The notes: generated by a model not told the origin, from the letters alone. Shown: positions 43,837 through 52,231, numbered from the stretch's first letter. The stretch: DNA of 64,000 bases from Thermoactinospora rubra (GCF_002093975.1 NZ_KZ084324.1:67606-131605), one strand, 5' to 3'. Numbers and translations are program-made.

Positions 43837-45180
43837 TCAGCGGGAAACGGCGGCGTTGGCCGTCACCCCCGCCAGCACGGACCGGACTCCGGCGGCCTCG
43901 AGCGCCTTACGATACGCGGCGGTCTGGTCTGCTCGGGCACCGACACGGCCGTACAGGTCGCCGAGTTCGCGCCAGGAGCGCGCCGCCTGCCGGTCGGAAC
44001 CGAAGATGGGGCCGTTCAGCGCGGTGAGCAGCTCGCGCGCCGTCCGCAGGTGCTCGGAGGCGTCGGCCCGCTGCTCGATGGCCACCCGCGCGAGCACGAG
44101 GTGTGCCTGGGCGGGCACGGTGCCGGGAGCGCCCTCCAGCAGCTCCAGCGCGGAGGCGGCCAGCTCGCCGGCGGAGGCCGGGTCGCCGGCCCTGAGCCGC
44201 ACGCGGCCGTGGATGACGCGGCTCTCGCCCAGCTCGTGGACGGTGCCGGACAGCACGGAGAAGGCCTTCTCGGCCGCGGTGACGTGACGCTCGGCCTCCT
44301 CGACCGGGCAGGCGTCCAGCTGCGCCCAGTGCATCGCGGTCCTGGCCAGCTGCAGCGCGATCCGGACGGGGCGGCCCGCGGCGATGGCGTCGTCGGCCAG
44401 GCGTACGGCCAGCGCCGAGTCCTCGCCCGCGGCGGCGGTCTTGCTGGCCTCCCACAGCGTGCGGATCTCCGCGGAACGGTCCACAACCTCCGGCGTTCCT
44501 GAGGCGGCCAGGACCCGGCGGGCGAACTCGATCTCCTCGGCCTCGCCGCCCATCTCGATGAGCGTGGCGGCCAGGTCGGCGGCCAGCTCGCCCTGGTCGA
44601 CCGAGAGCCGGGTCATCTGGCGCAGCGCGCTCAGGCCGAGGTCGCGGGCGCGCAGCCGGTCGCCGGCGCGCTGGTAGCAGCGGCTCAGCGCGATCGTGAG
44701 CGGCAGGTCGGCCAGCCGCTCGGGGTGGGCCTCCGCTTCGGCGCGCAGCCGCTCCATGGCCTCGACGGCCTGGCCGAGCCGGCCCTGCTCCTCCAGGGCG
44801 CGGGCCCGTCCGAGCCTGGCCTGCGCGGCGAGCATCGCGTTCTCCTCGCCGACCGCCTTGACGATCTCGTCGAACCGCTCGGCGGCCACCACCGGGTCGC
44901 CGTGGCGCAGCTCCAGCTCGGCGTGCCGCAGCCCGAGCTCGGTGTCGATGCGCTGGCGCGGCTCGATGCCGTGCAGCAGGAACTCGGTCGTGCAGCCCAG
45001 CCGCTCGGCCAGCAGACGGGCAACGACCGGCGTCGGTGTGCGCTTGCCCGACTCGATGAGGGAGACATAACTGTCAGACAGGTCAGGTCCGGCCAGCTGG
45101 GCCTGGGACATCCGCCTGCTCAGCCGCAGTCCGCGGACGCGGTCACCGATTGTTCCCTGACTCGGCATCTCATCTCTCAA
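43837..45180 (-). CDS. XRE helix-turn-helix regulator with TPR-like repeats
   Basis: 447 residues (or 443 from the second ATG at 45168). N-terminal XRE domain: IGDRVRGLRLSRRMSQAQLA then DLSDSYVSLIESGKRTPTPV. The remaining 370 residues are helical repeats of the TPR type (AAERFDEIVKAVGEENAML, LGRARALEEQGRLGQAVEAM, RGELGDLYGR-like WRELGDLYGRVGARADQTAA). The architecture resembles actinobacterial regulators that bind a peptide or protein ligand through the TPR part. Upstream there are two dyads, GCAATGATTGC (45203-45213) and CACTCGGGTA / TACCTGAGTG (45225-45264), as possible operators. Target genes unknown. Confidence 0.85.
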   Translation of the reverse strand: MRDEMPSQGTIGDRVRGLRLSRRMSQAQLAGPDLSDSYVSLIESGKRTPTPVVARLLAERLGCTTEFLLHGIEPRQRIDTELGLRHAELELRHGDPVVAAERFDEIVKAVGEENAMLAAQARLGRARALEEQGRLGQAVEAMERLRAEAEAHPERLADLPLTIALSRCYQRAGDRLRARDLGLSALRQMTRLSVDQGELAADLAATLIEMGGEAEEIEFARRVLAASGTPEVVDRSAEIRTLWEASKTAAAGEDSALAVRLADDAIAAGRPVRIALQLARTAMHWAQLDACPVEEAERHVTAAEKAFSVLSGTVHELGESRVIHGRVRLRAGDPASAGELAASALELLEGAPGTVPAQAHLVLARVAIEQRADASEHLRTARELLTALNGPIFGSDRQAARSWRELGDLYGRVGARADQTAAYRKALEAAGVRSVLAGVTANAAVSR

Positions 45181-45266
45181 GGCGGGGAAGGGTCAACAAC
45201 ACGCAATGATTGCATGAAGTAGCCCACTCGGGTATCCCTGCGTGAAGAAATCCTTACCTGAGTGGA

Positions 45267-45800
45267 TTAATCATCACCCTTGTCTTCGCCCGGGAATAGC
45301 ATCGCGCACACCTCGAGATACAGCGTTTCGGGGTAGGGGATGTACCGCACGGTTGACAGGGCCTGATCCTGGCCGGCCGACTCCAGGATGAACTCTCCGT
45401 AGCCGAGCATGCGTCCCATGAGGGAGCGCTGGAAGCTCATGTCGGTGACCTTGGTCAGCGGCATCATCGCCACCTTGCGCGTGATGAGCCCGGTGGTGAG
45501 CAGGATGCGCTTGGAGGTCACGACGAAGTAGTCGACCGACCACTCCGCCACCTTCCAGACGAAGCGGATGAGCACCAGCAGCCACAGCCACCACACCACC
45601 ACGAGCGCGGTGTTGCTGTTCTCGCTGCCGCTCAGCAGCCTGCTCAGCAGCCCGGCGATGATCAGGCCGCCGAGGACCTCGGCGACCGGGCGCAGCAGTA
45701 CGGCCGGATGCCGCCGGACCATGATGTGTTGCGTTTCGTGGGGGAGGAGGTAGCGGTTGACCGACGACGGAGCAGCGTCCCCGTGGGTCACAAGTCTCAT
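45267..45800 (-). CDS. Membrane protein with bacterial PH (DUF304) domain
   Basis: 177 residues. Two spans near residues 38-80 (AEVLGGLIIAGLLSRLL and ALVVVWWLWLLVLIRFVWKV) are followed by a bPH2 domain, YFVVTSKRILLTTGLITRKV, AMMPLTKVTDMSFQRSLMGR, and MLGYGEFILESAGQDQALST. Such proteins are membrane-associated and of unknown role. It is translationally coupled (ATGA) to the small membrane protein gene upstream. Confidence 0.88.
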   Translation of the reverse strand: MRLVTHGDAAPSSVNRYLLPHETQHIMVRRHPAVLLRPVAEVLGGLIIAGLLSRLLSGSENSNTALVVVWWLWLLVLIRFVWKVAEWSVDYFVVTSKRILLTTGLITRKVAMMPLTKVTDMSFQRSLMGRMLGYGEFILESAGQDQALSTVRYIPYPETLYLEVCAMLFPGEDKGDD

Positions 45801-45955
45801 GCGAGGCTGGTCACAAATTGAGCTAGTGAGTCAGCGGCGTTGAACACTGTGTCGACCGCGCCACGGACGGCGTCGGCCGCCTCCGTTGGTCGCGCGAAGA
45901 GGAAGTACGCCACGAAGGCGATGCCTCCCCACCTCAGCCACTTCTTGACCTGCAC
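45797..45955 (-). CDS. 52-residue small membrane protein
   Basis: Begins with a GTG at 45955 preceded by CGGAGGCGACA. One hydrophobic span (WGGIAFVAYFLFA) is followed by an amphipathic helix (DAVRGAVDTVFNAADSLAQF). Its stop overlaps the PH-domain gene start. No known function; the coupling suggests the two products work together. Confidence 0.7.
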   Translation of the reverse strand: MQVKKWLRWGGIAFVAYFLFARPTEAADAVRGAVDTVFNAADSLAQFVTSLA

Positions 45956-46061
45956 TGTCGCCTCCGTGCCACATACCCACTCCACCCGACGAATACATTA
46001 CCCACCCGGCAGGCCGGGTAAAGCGTAACTGCGCCGGACGGTTCCGATCTTCTTTGCCGAG

Positions 46062-46286
46062 TCAGCCGCGCTCGCTCGCGACGAGCGCGAGGACGTGAAG
46101 GTGCTTACGTGCGATCCGCTCCACGAGTCCCGGGTGCGCGTAGCCGGTGACCTCGAGCGCGCCGTAATGCGCCGCCTCGACACAGCGGGTGACCGTGGAC
46201 GCCGAGTGCACGCCCGCGAACTCCTCGCGCAGCGCGGACTCAACTTCGGCGTACGGGCTCGGCTCCGCTTCCATCCGCTCGCTCAT
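46062..46286 (-). CDS. Small three-helix-bundle (DUF3562-like) protein
   Basis: 74 residues from an ATG at 46286 after AGGGGAACC. The pattern EVESALREEFAGVHSASTVT then RCVEAAHYGA and VERIARKHLHVLAL matches the three-helix-bundle dimerisation domain common in actinobacteria. No enzymatic or DNA-binding motif. A small hairpin at 46004-46019 (ACCCGGC AG GCCGGGT) follows the gene and may terminate it. Confidence 0.65.
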   Translation of the reverse strand: MSERMEAEPSPYAEVESALREEFAGVHSASTVTRCVEAAHYGALEVTGYAHPGLVERIARKHLHVLALVASERG

Positions 46287-46381
46287 ACCGGTTCCCCTAG
46301 GAGATGACTTCCTTACCCTTCGTACCCGGACACACACAGTATGTAACGAAGGCGCGAGCTTTGGCGATGGAAAAGGATTAC

Positions 46382-47020
46382 TCAGACGACACCATAGAGC
46401 CGGTCTCCGGCGTCGCCCAGCCCGGGGACGATGTAGCCCTGCTCGTTCAGCCGCTCGTCCAGCGCGGCCGTCACCACCCGGATCGGCCGCCCGGAGTCGG
46501 CGAACTGCTTGTCCAGGTAGGCCAGGCCCTCCGGCGCGGCCAGCAGGCAGATGGCCGTCACGTCGTCCGCGCCGCGGTCGAAGAGGAAGCGGATCGCGGC
46601 GGCGAGCGTGCCGCCGGTGGCGAGCATGGGGTCCAGCACGTAGCACTGGCGGCCGGACAGGTCGTCCGGCAGGCGCGTGGCGTACGTCTCGGCCTGCAGC
46701 GTCTCCTCGTTGCGGATCATGCCGAGAAAGCCGACCTCCGCCGTGGGCAGAAGCCTCGTCATGCCGTCGAGCATCCCCAGACCGGCCCGCAGGATCGGCA
46801 CGACCAGCGGCTTGGGTGCGGCCAGCCGTACCCCGTGGGCGGGGGCGACCGGGGTCCGCACGGTCACCGGTGTGATCCGGACGTCGCGCGTGGCCTCGTA
46901 CGCCAGCAGCGTCACCAGTTCGTCCGCCAGCCGGCGGAACGTCGGAGAGTCGGTGCCGACGTCACGTAGAGTCGTCAGCTTGTGCGCCACAAGGGGATGA
47001 TCGACGACAAGGGTCTCCAT
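46382..47020 (-). CDS. upp: Uracil phosphoribosyltransferase
   Basis: 212 residues from the ATG at 47020 ([20 protein letters not shown]). Seen: [40 protein letters not shown], and the PRPP-binding [19 protein letters not shown], then [18 protein letters not shown] at the C-terminus. It salvages uracil to UMP with PRPP. Divergent from the tadA-associated genes, as commonly seen in actinomycetes. Confidence 0.96.
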   Translation of the reverse strand: METLVVDHPLVAHKLTTLRDVGTDSPTFRRLADELVTLLAYEATRDVRITPVTVRTPVAPAHGVRLAAPKPLVVPILRAGLGMLDGMTRLLPTAEVGFLGMIRNEETLQAETYATRLPDDLSGRQCYVLDPMLATGGTLAAAIRFLFDRGADDVTAICLLAAPEGLAYLDKQFADSGRPIRVVTAALDERLNEQGYIVPGLGDAGDRLYGVV

Positions 47021-47145
47021 AAGGGACAACGCTATCTTGTGGGCAGGCCACCGGCACCGGGGCGGCTCGCTTTTGATCACAATTTGGCGGGACCGGCCGA
47101 CACCGCGTGGCCGAGTCTGAAACGATGCGCAGTGGGGGTGGGCTG

Positions 47146-47652
47146 ATGACTGACGAGGACGCCTTGGACTTCGCCATCGTGGTCTACCGCGAGGATGCGT
47201 GCTGGGACGCCGAGGTGCTGCCGGTCGCCCTGACCTCCGACCTGCAAGGGCTCATCCACGCCCTCAAGCAGCAACCCAGCGAGAGCGGCACCATCGGCCT
47301 GGTGGCCGTGGGTGACGAGTTCTTCGTGGCGCTGCGGGTCGTGGGCGACAAGGTGAGCGTCTTTTTGTCCGACATCGCCGCGGCGCTCGACTACCCGCTC
47401 GCGCAACAGGTGCTGGAGTACCTCGACGTGCCGATCCCCGACGAGGAGGAGCTCGACGAGATCCTCGACGAGGACACGGTGCTGCCCGCCGGGGATCTGT
47501 CGATCTTCGTCGACCTCGGGTTGGATGAGATGGAGCTGGGCATCCTCTCCGGTGACATCGACCTTCACCCCGAGGACGTGCTGTCCAGCATCGCCGCGCG
47601 GCTCGGCTTCTCCGAGCCGTTCGAACGTGCAATCGACTCCGTTTTCGGCTGA
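47146..47652 (+). CDS. tRNA adenosine deaminase-associated protein (first copy)
   Basis: 168 residues from the ATG at 47146 (GGGGTGGG upstream); an ATG at 47125 is possible. Acidic protein, recognised by position and pattern: [79 protein letters not shown]. Always found next to tadA in actinobacteria, with unknown function. The next gene encodes a clear paralogue. Confidence 0.85.
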   Translation: MTDEDALDFAIVVYREDACWDAEVLPVALTSDLQGLIHALKQQPSESGTIGLVAVGDEFFVALRVVGDKVSVFLSDIAAALDYPLAQQVLEYLDVPIPDEEELDEILDEDTVLPAGDLSIFVDLGLDEMELGILSGDIDLHPEDVLSSIAARLGFSEPFERAIDSVFG

Positions 47653-47668
47653 TCCGGGAGCTTCGGCC

Positions 47669-48148
47669 ATGCCCTCCAGCGCTACCTTCGCCGCCGCTTT
47701 CGTCAGGACGCCCGACGGCTGGTCCGGCGCCGAGGTCGACTTGAGCGCCGCGGAGATCGTCGACGACCTCGGTGACGCCGTGACCGAGGCCCTCGGGCTG
47801 ACCGGGGACGAGCTGGCCCTGCTGTGCGTGGAGGTGGAGGACGAGTGGTTCGCCATCGTCCGCTACTCCGGCGACGAGGAGCCCAGGGTCTTCCTGTCCG
47901 ACGCGCACGCCGTCAGTCCCGACTCGCTCGGCGAGCTGTTCGCCGAGTTCGCCGGCGTGGTCCCCGACAAGGAGGCGGGCGACCTGGGCGTACGGCCGGC
48001 GGGCGACCTCGACCTGCTCGCCGACCTCGGGATGACCGCCGACGAGCTGCTGGAGCTCAGCATGGAGGAGGGCGTGCTGCCCGCCGACATCCTGTCGGTG
48101 ATCGCCGAGAAGCTCGGCTTCGCCGACGAGCTCGACCGCCTGCGGTGA
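47669..48148 (+). CDS. tRNA adenosine deaminase-associated protein (second copy)
   Basis: 159 residues from the ATG at 47669 (GGGAG upstream). Shares layout with the preceding protein: DEWFAIVRYSGDEEPRVFLS, PAGDLDLLADLGMTADELLE, and VLPADILSVIAEKLGFADEL. Both end in the same LGF(S/A)-(E/D) motif. Lies 16 bases after its paralogue and 10 bases before tadA, so the three are probably one transcript. May assist TadA or act as a tandem-evolved accessory pair (inference). Confidence 0.85.
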   Translation: MPSSATFAAAFVRTPDGWSGAEVDLSAAEIVDDLGDAVTEALGLTGDELALLCVEVEDEWFAIVRYSGDEEPRVFLSDAHAVSPDSLGELFAEFAGVVPDKEAGDLGVRPAGDLDLLADLGMTADELLELSMEEGVLPADILSVIAEKLGFADELDRLR

Positions 48149-48158
48149 CCTCCCGGGC

Positions 48159-48620
48159 ATGAGTTCCGCGTACGGCGAGGCGATGCGGCTGGCGCTGGCG
48201 CAGGCGCGGCTGGCCGCCGAACGCGGCGAGGTGCCGGTGGGCGCGGTCGTCCTCGGGGAGGGCGGCGAGGTCCTCGCCGCGGCTGGCAACGACCGGGAGG
48301 CCACCGCCGACCCCACCGCCCACGCCGAGGTGCTGGCCCTCCGCGCGGCCGCGCGTGCCCGCGGCGCCTGGCGGCTCGGCGGCTGCACGCTGGTCGTCAC
48401 GCTGGAGCCGTGCACGATGTGCGCGGGCGCCGCCGTACTGGCCAGGGTCGACAGGATCGTGTACGGCGCGGCGGACGACAAGGGCGGCGCGGTCGGATCG
48501 CTGTGGGACGTGGTGCGCGACCGGCGGCTCAACCATCGGCCCGAGGTGGTGGCGGGTGTGCTGGCGGAGGAATGCGGTGCGGTGCTTAAAGAGTTCTTCG
48601 CATCTCGCCGCATCCGGTAA
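48159..48620 (+). CDS. tadA: tRNA-specific adenosine-34 deaminase
   Basis: 153-residue zinc deaminase that converts A34 to inosine in the wobble position of tRNA-Arg(ACG). Zinc and catalytic motif HAE in DPTAHAEVLALRAAARARG, and PCTMC in LEPCTMCAGAAVLARVDRIV. Short C-terminal helix with LKEFFASRR. It lies directly upstream of tRNA-Ser(CGA). Confidence 0.95.
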   Translation: MSSAYGEAMRLALAQARLAAERGEVPVGAVVLGEGGEVLAAAGNDREATADPTAHAEVLALRAAARARGAWRLGGCTLVVTLEPCTMCAGAAVLARVDRIVYGAADDKGGAVGSLWDVVRDRRLNHRPEVVAGVLAEECGAVLKEFFASRRIR

Positions 48621-48630
48621 GCTGCTCGAC

Positions 48631-48720
48631 GGTGGTGTCGCCTAGTGGCCGATGGCGCGCGCCTCGAAAGCGCGTAAGGGGGCAACTCCTTCGAGGGTTC
48701 AAATCCCTCCACCACCGCCA
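48631..48720 (+). tRNA. tRNA-Ser(CGA)
   Basis: 90 bases including an encoded CCA. The acceptor GGTGGTG pairs with CACCACC, followed by discriminator G and CCA. Anticodon stem CGCGC/GCGCG with loop CTCGAAA, so the anticodon is CGA at 48665-48667 (codon UCG). Long variable arm as in serine tRNAs, and T-arm GAGGGTTCAAATCCCTC. Confidence 0.95.
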
Positions 48721-48725
48721 CGTCG

Positions 48726-48767
48726 GTAGGGCCTCTGACCTGTGGATCCACAGGTCAGAGGCCCTAC
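48726..48767. terminator. Perfect 42-bp palindrome after tRNA-Ser(CGA)
   Basis: Arms of 21 bases, starting GTAGGGCCTCTGACCTG and meeting at GGATCC in the centre, with no mismatch and no loop bases. It begins 5 bases after the tRNA CCA. No T-run follows. Best read as an I-shaped terminator of the tRNA, but it could also be a recombination or protein-binding site. Confidence 0.75.
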
Positions 48768-48964
48768 TGCTCCCAAGATCATGGGGGCATACGGTCCCGT
48801 CGTGATCGGCTTCGGCCCACTCCGGCGGCGGGAGAGAGGCAGCCGTCCTCCAGCTTGTGCTGGGGAAACTCCTTGGCGGTCCAGGCGTGTGCGAGGTCAT
48901 GTGTGGCCGTCGTGTCTCAACGGTGACCCGGCGCCAAGACCGGAGGCTGTACGGCTGCGCCCGG

Positions 48965-49681
48965 TCACTCGACTGGCTGCTCGTACGAGAGCTCGTACAG
49001 ATGCCCGCCCTTGATCAGGATGGACACTTCGACGGGCCGGTCGGCATCGCTGTAGATCACGCGGAACTGACGAAACACCGGCACATCGGGTGGGAGATCG
49101 AGCTCTCTAACCTCCACCTCGGTGGGCTGACGGACAGAGATGCGATCCGTGAACCGTCGCTGCGGGAACCCAAGATCGGCGAGCACCTTCGGCGCACCAC
49201 CCCGGATCTTCCGGCTGCCGGCTAGAGCACTGCCCGCGGCGATGCTCGCCGGATAGTACGACCATGACAGCTCGACAGGTTCACCGTCGTGTAGCAAGAG
49301 ACGGTGGCGTACGACGGCTCGCTCATCGCCGTGAGGCACAAATATCGCCGCTACGTCGCTTGGCGGCACGCCCTCGCGGACGTCCAGCAACTCGTACTCA
49401 TAGCCGTGTGGCCCGGGCAACTTGTAGGCGCGTACTTCGACGACGAAGGGTTGCCTTTCGCGGACATAGACGCCTTTGCCTGGGTGGCCACGTACGAATC
49501 CCTCGTCCTTGAGCGCCTTGAGGGCGCGCTGGATGGTCGCGTTCGCTGCGTTGAACCGGTCGACCAGCTGGGCGGTGGACGGGAGCTGCTCGCCGGCCTT
49601 CAACTCGCCAGCCATGATCTGCGCGCGCAGTTCGGCCGCGATCTGCTGGTGTCGGGGGCGGGAGTCCAGCCGCTTGGCCAC
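48965..49681 (-). CDS. GntR family regulator with UTRA domain
   Basis: 238 residues. N-terminal winged helix: RHQQIAAELRAQIMAGELKA, LPSTAQLVDRFNAANATIQR, ALKALKDEGFVRGHPGKGVY. C-terminal UTRA ligand domain: VVRHRLLLHDGEPVELSWSY, YPASIAAGSALAGSRKIRGG, PVFRQFRVIYSDADRPVEVS. Related regulators control actinomycete integrative plasmids and phage-like islands. No transfer gene is present here. It is paired with a UTRA-only protein encoded upstream on the same strand. Confidence 0.9.
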   Translation of the reverse strand: MAKRLDSRPRHQQIAAELRAQIMAGELKAGEQLPSTAQLVDRFNAANATIQRALKALKDEGFVRGHPGKGVYVRERQPFVVEVRAYKLPGPHGYEYELLDVREGVPPSDVAAIFVPHGDERAVVRHRLLLHDGEPVELSWSYYPASIAAGSALAGSRKIRGGAPKVLADLGFPQRRFTDRISVRQPTEVEVRELDLPPDVPVFRQFRVIYSDADRPVEVSILIKGGHLYELSYEQPVE

Positions 49682-49696
49682 GGTGGCGTTGTCTCC

Positions 49697-50239
49697 TTAT
49701 TGGATGATCGTCTTGTATCGCACTTCGCGATCTTGGGCGATCATCGTCATGACATCGGCTTGGACCGGCGTTCCATCGCTAGTGCGAAGCACGCGGTTGA
49801 GAACGAGTACCCAGTCGCCGGGCTCAAGCCCGAAGAGCTCTCGCTCTTCCTGACTCGCGGGTCGGGCGGATACGCCCTCTTCCACGCTGTGCGCAGCATA
49901 GCCGAGCTCCTTGAGCAGCGTGATCGCGCCTCCACGGATCTTCCGCGTCTCGGCCAAACCGGTGCCCCGGGCGATCGTGGCCGGGTAGTACGAGTCAGCC
50001 AGCTCTGTAGGTTGCTCGTCGACCAGAACAAGACGTCGGCGGACCACGGCTGTCTCGCCTTCGCTCAGACCGAGCGCTACAGCGACACGCCTGGGCGGCT
50101 GGACCTCCTCGACTGCCAGCAGGCGATGCGTGCCTACGTGGCCGTGCCGGGCGGCTTCGTGGGCCCACGCCTCCGGCTCTCCTGGGCGTCGAGGCCGCAC
50201 GTATGGTTCGGAAACGCTTACCCAGCCTGCCTCTGTCAT
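49697..50239 (-). CDS. UTRA-domain protein lacking a DNA-binding domain
   Basis: 180 residues. The UTRA fold is recognisable: VVRRRLVLVDEQPTELADSY, YPATIARGTGLAETRKIRGG, WVLVLNRVLRTSDGTPVQAD, VMTMIAQDREVRYKTI. The 55 residues before it (WVSVSEPYVRPRRPGEPEAW, HGHVGTHRLLAVEEVQPPRR) are not a winged helix. It lies 15 bases upstream of the GntR/UTRA gene and shares LAETRKIRGG / LAGSRKIRGG with it. It may form mixed dimers with the full-length regulator or bind the ligand alone (inference). Confidence 0.85.
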   Translation of the reverse strand: MTEAGWVSVSEPYVRPRRPGEPEAWAHEAARHGHVGTHRLLAVEEVQPPRRVAVALGLSEGETAVVRRRLVLVDEQPTELADSYYPATIARGTGLAETRKIRGGAITLLKELGYAAHSVEEGVSARPASQEERELFGLEPGDWVLVLNRVLRTSDGTPVQADVMTMIAQDREVRYKTIIQ

Positions 50240-50310
50240 GCGTTCCCTCCCGGACCGAGAGACCGTTCAGCAGTCACCGTACCTGCTCATCTCCATCCCG
50301 GATCGGCCCG

Positions 50311-50352
50311 GATTCAGTCCACAGATCTGATACAGGTATTGTTACCTTTCGC
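50311..50352 (-). promoter_or_regulatory. Candidate regulatory region upstream of the UTRA gene
   Basis: AT-richer stretch in the 254-base gap between the divergent UTRA gene and the small-ORF chain. The minus strand shows GGTAACAATACC, an inverted repeat GGTA/TACC, followed by TGTATCAGATC. Resembles GntR-type operators but no exact consensus is claimed. The rest of the gap shows no gene. Confidence 0.35.
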
Positions 50353-50493
50353 GAATGGCAGTAAGGTTTCCTCGTCTGTCCATCAGATGCTCCACCTGCA
50401 CGAGCCCTGAGACTCGGCCTACAACCGAAACGGGCCCGGTAGGCGCTAGCGACGCCGTACCGAGCCCTTGATCGCACGTCGGAGGTGCGACCC

Positions 50494-50802
50494 GTGGACA
50501 ACCCTAGACGCGAAGGCAGCCGGTCGGTTACAGCCGCGCGCCGATGCGAGATACCTGCTCCGGGAAGTAGCCGGAGTTGCCTCGACTACCTGGCCGCGGG
50601 CTGGATCCACGCGGCCGACTCGTGCCCCACTCGCAGCGCGGTCCTGCTGCTCGCGCTCGTCGAGGCCAGCTCTGAGCCGTTGTCATGGCATCGAGAGTTC
50701 CTTACGCGCGCCGCCCGCGCGGCGGATCCTATGCCGCACCGCGCGGTCCAAGACCTGGCTTCCGTGCTGGCCGCCACCGATAGTGCAGGGGGTCAGGCAT
50801 GA
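50494..50802 (+). CDS. Hypothetical protein, first of a coupled chain
   Basis: 102 residues from a GTG at 50494 with GGAGG at 50481-50485. Helical, low-complexity N-terminus, then CLDYLAAGWIHAADSCPTRS, AVLLLALVEASSEPLSWHRE and AVQDLASVLAATDSAGGQA. No recognised domain. Its stop overlaps the next start as ATGA. It lies in the tRNA-linked island. Confidence 0.55.
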   Translation: MDNPRREGSRSVTAARRCEIPAPGSSRSCLDYLAAGWIHAADSCPTRSAVLLLALVEASSEPLSWHREFLTRAARAADPMPHRAVQDLASVLAATDSAGGQA

Positions 50803-51590
50803 CCGCCACGCTGCTGGCCGACGTCGACCTCGAGCCGTCCTACGGGCAATGCTTCTCCACCGAGCGCCCGCCGTTGCCCCTCGGCTGCGCGGTGTGCGGC
50901 CACGCGCCGTACGAGCACGGCGAGACCGGCTGCGGCGCGGTGGCGCCTCACAAGTACCGCACTCCGGACGCCGAGCAGGTCGCGGCGCGGTGGGACCTGC
51001 TGAGCGCCGCCGGAATCTGGGGCAGGCGCATGCCCGCCGTCGACTGGTTTCCGCCCGTGATGTGCGCCCCGGCCTTCGAGAACGCCGCCGACGAACAGCC
51101 CGTCGAGGAGCCCGTCTCCGGCGACGTCGTCGAGCTGCCGATGGCTCCCGGCGGGGAGGAGCCGCGCTGGCAGCTCTACCCGGATGGGTGGGATGCGGGC
51201 TTCGAGCCCGATCTCGACGATGACGATGACGAGGTGGCGGAGTCGCTCGCCATCCCCCGGTTGCCGGATCTGATCGCAGCCCGGCCGACGGCACGGGAAC
51301 CGGTGACGGCGAGGGCGCGATCGACGTCGCCGTTGGCGGCCGCCTGCCGTACCGCGTCGGCCTGGCTCAACCTGCGGACCGAACTGCGCCCGCATCGGCC
51401 GCCGAGGCGGCAGGCGCGTGCCGTCTCGCGAAGAGCGGTATGCCGCCGCCCGCTTTCCTCGCGCTCGACCGCCGATATGGGCTGGACGGCCTCAAGGCCG
51501 GCGACTCGGCGAGAACGGCCACCGTGCGGGGCAGGACGACCACCGGACGGCAGCACTCCTCGTCTTCGTGACCCCGTGGGGGTGGCGTGA
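50799..51590 (+). CDS. Hypothetical protein with Cys motif; C-terminal third doubtful
   Basis: 263 residues as read. The N-terminal part has a Cys/His cluster, LGCAVCGHAPYEHGETGCGA, that could bind zinc, and an acidic middle (PDLDDDDDEVAESLAIP). After about residue 207 the sequence turns into Arg/Pro-rich, low-quality reading, and third-position GC falls. A different frame then reads better from about 51422 to a stop at 51569-51571 (GLDGLKAGDSARTATVRGRT). A frameshift near 51420 or an overlapping second gene starting at the ATG 51440 is possible. The stop as read overlaps the next ATG (TGATG). Function unknown. Confidence 0.5.
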   Translation: MTATLLADVDLEPSYGQCFSTERPPLPLGCAVCGHAPYEHGETGCGAVAPHKYRTPDAEQVAARWDLLSAAGIWGRRMPAVDWFPPVMCAPAFENAADEQPVEEPVSGDVVELPMAPGGEEPRWQLYPDGWDAGFEPDLDDDDDEVAESLAIPRLPDLIAARPTAREPVTARARSTSPLAAACRTASAWLNLRTELRPHRPPRRQARAVSRRAVCRRPLSSRSTADMGWTASRPATRRERPPCGAGRPPDGSTPRLRDPVGVA

Positions 51591-51832
51591 TGGCCGTCGA
51601 AGACCACGTCATGCTCACGATCGAGCAGGCGGGCTCTAAGGACCCAGAGCCGCAGGTGCTCGCCAAGCTACGCGCGGAGTATCCCGAGTGGAAGATCCGG
51701 ACTGAGACCGGCATCTGGTGCGCCACAGGGCCGTGCCCGCTGCTCGCCTGCGGATGCACGCGCACGCTCCATGCGCCCGACCTTGAAGGGCTTGGCGTGC
51801 AGCTGCGCGGCTGCGCGAGGAGAGACCGATGA
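51590..51832 (+). CDS. Small Cys-rich hypothetical protein
   Basis: 80 residues from the ATG at 51590 with GGGGGTGG upstream. N-terminal MLTIEQAGSKDPEPQVLAKL then YPEWKIRTETGIWCATGPCP and CGCTRTLHAPDLEGL. Four Cys in CATGPCPLLACGC suggest metal binding or a structural site. Its end overlaps the next gene as ATGA. No family recognised. Confidence 0.6.
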   Translation: MAVEDHVMLTIEQAGSKDPEPQVLAKLRAEYPEWKIRTETGIWCATGPCPLLACGCTRTLHAPDLEGLGVQLRGCARRDR

Positions 51833-52188
51833 TGGACCCCATCCTTCGTCGCGGCTGGTTGCGGTACAGCTCCTCGCAGGGCAACTGCCTGGAGGTCACG
51901 CGGGATCATCTGCGCGGGCGCATCCGGGTGCGGGAGAAGACCAACCCCACCAACGCCGCGTTGCTGGATCCACGGGCGTGGGCAGAATTCCTGGACAAGG
52001 CGAAGAACGGCTCGATCCCCGTTGAGAGGTACCACGAGGGCAGGGTCGTCGTGGTGATCATCAGGGATGAGTGGGTGTCTCCCCGTGGCCCGCGCACCCA
52101 CCGCATCCTGACGACGCAGGCCTCGGTGGATGCCTTCCGCGAAGGCGCCAGGGCCAGCGCCTTCGACCACCTGCCGGGGATGGTCTGA
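51829..52188 (+). CDS. DUF397-like protein
   Basis: 119 residues. The N-terminal half follows the DUF397 pattern: RRGWLRYSSSQGNCLEVTRD, then IRVREKTNPTNAALLDPRAW and AEFLDKAKNGSIPVER. A C-terminal extension (VVVVIIRDEWVSPRGPRTHR) is unlike typical 60-residue DUF397 proteins. DUF397 proteins usually sit beside an XRE regulator and act as antitoxin-like or developmental factors. Here the nearest regulators are the divergent GntR/UTRA pair. Followed at TGATG by a 15-codon ORF (52188-52235) that bridges to the next gene. Confidence 0.6.
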   Translation: MMDPILRRGWLRYSSSQGNCLEVTRDHLRGRIRVREKTNPTNAALLDPRAWAEFLDKAKNGSIPVERYHEGRVVVVIIRDEWVSPRGPRTHRILTTQASVDAFREGARASAFDHLPGMV

Positions 52189-52231
52189 TGCGGCTGCGAG
52201 CGCTACAGGCGCAGACGGGTCAGGAGGATGC

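Noticed and set aside
34177..48620. Secondary-metabolite gene cluster
   Set aside because: Regulators, an ABM-like protein and an exporter are present, but there is no core biosynthetic enzyme and the genes are in unrelated operons.
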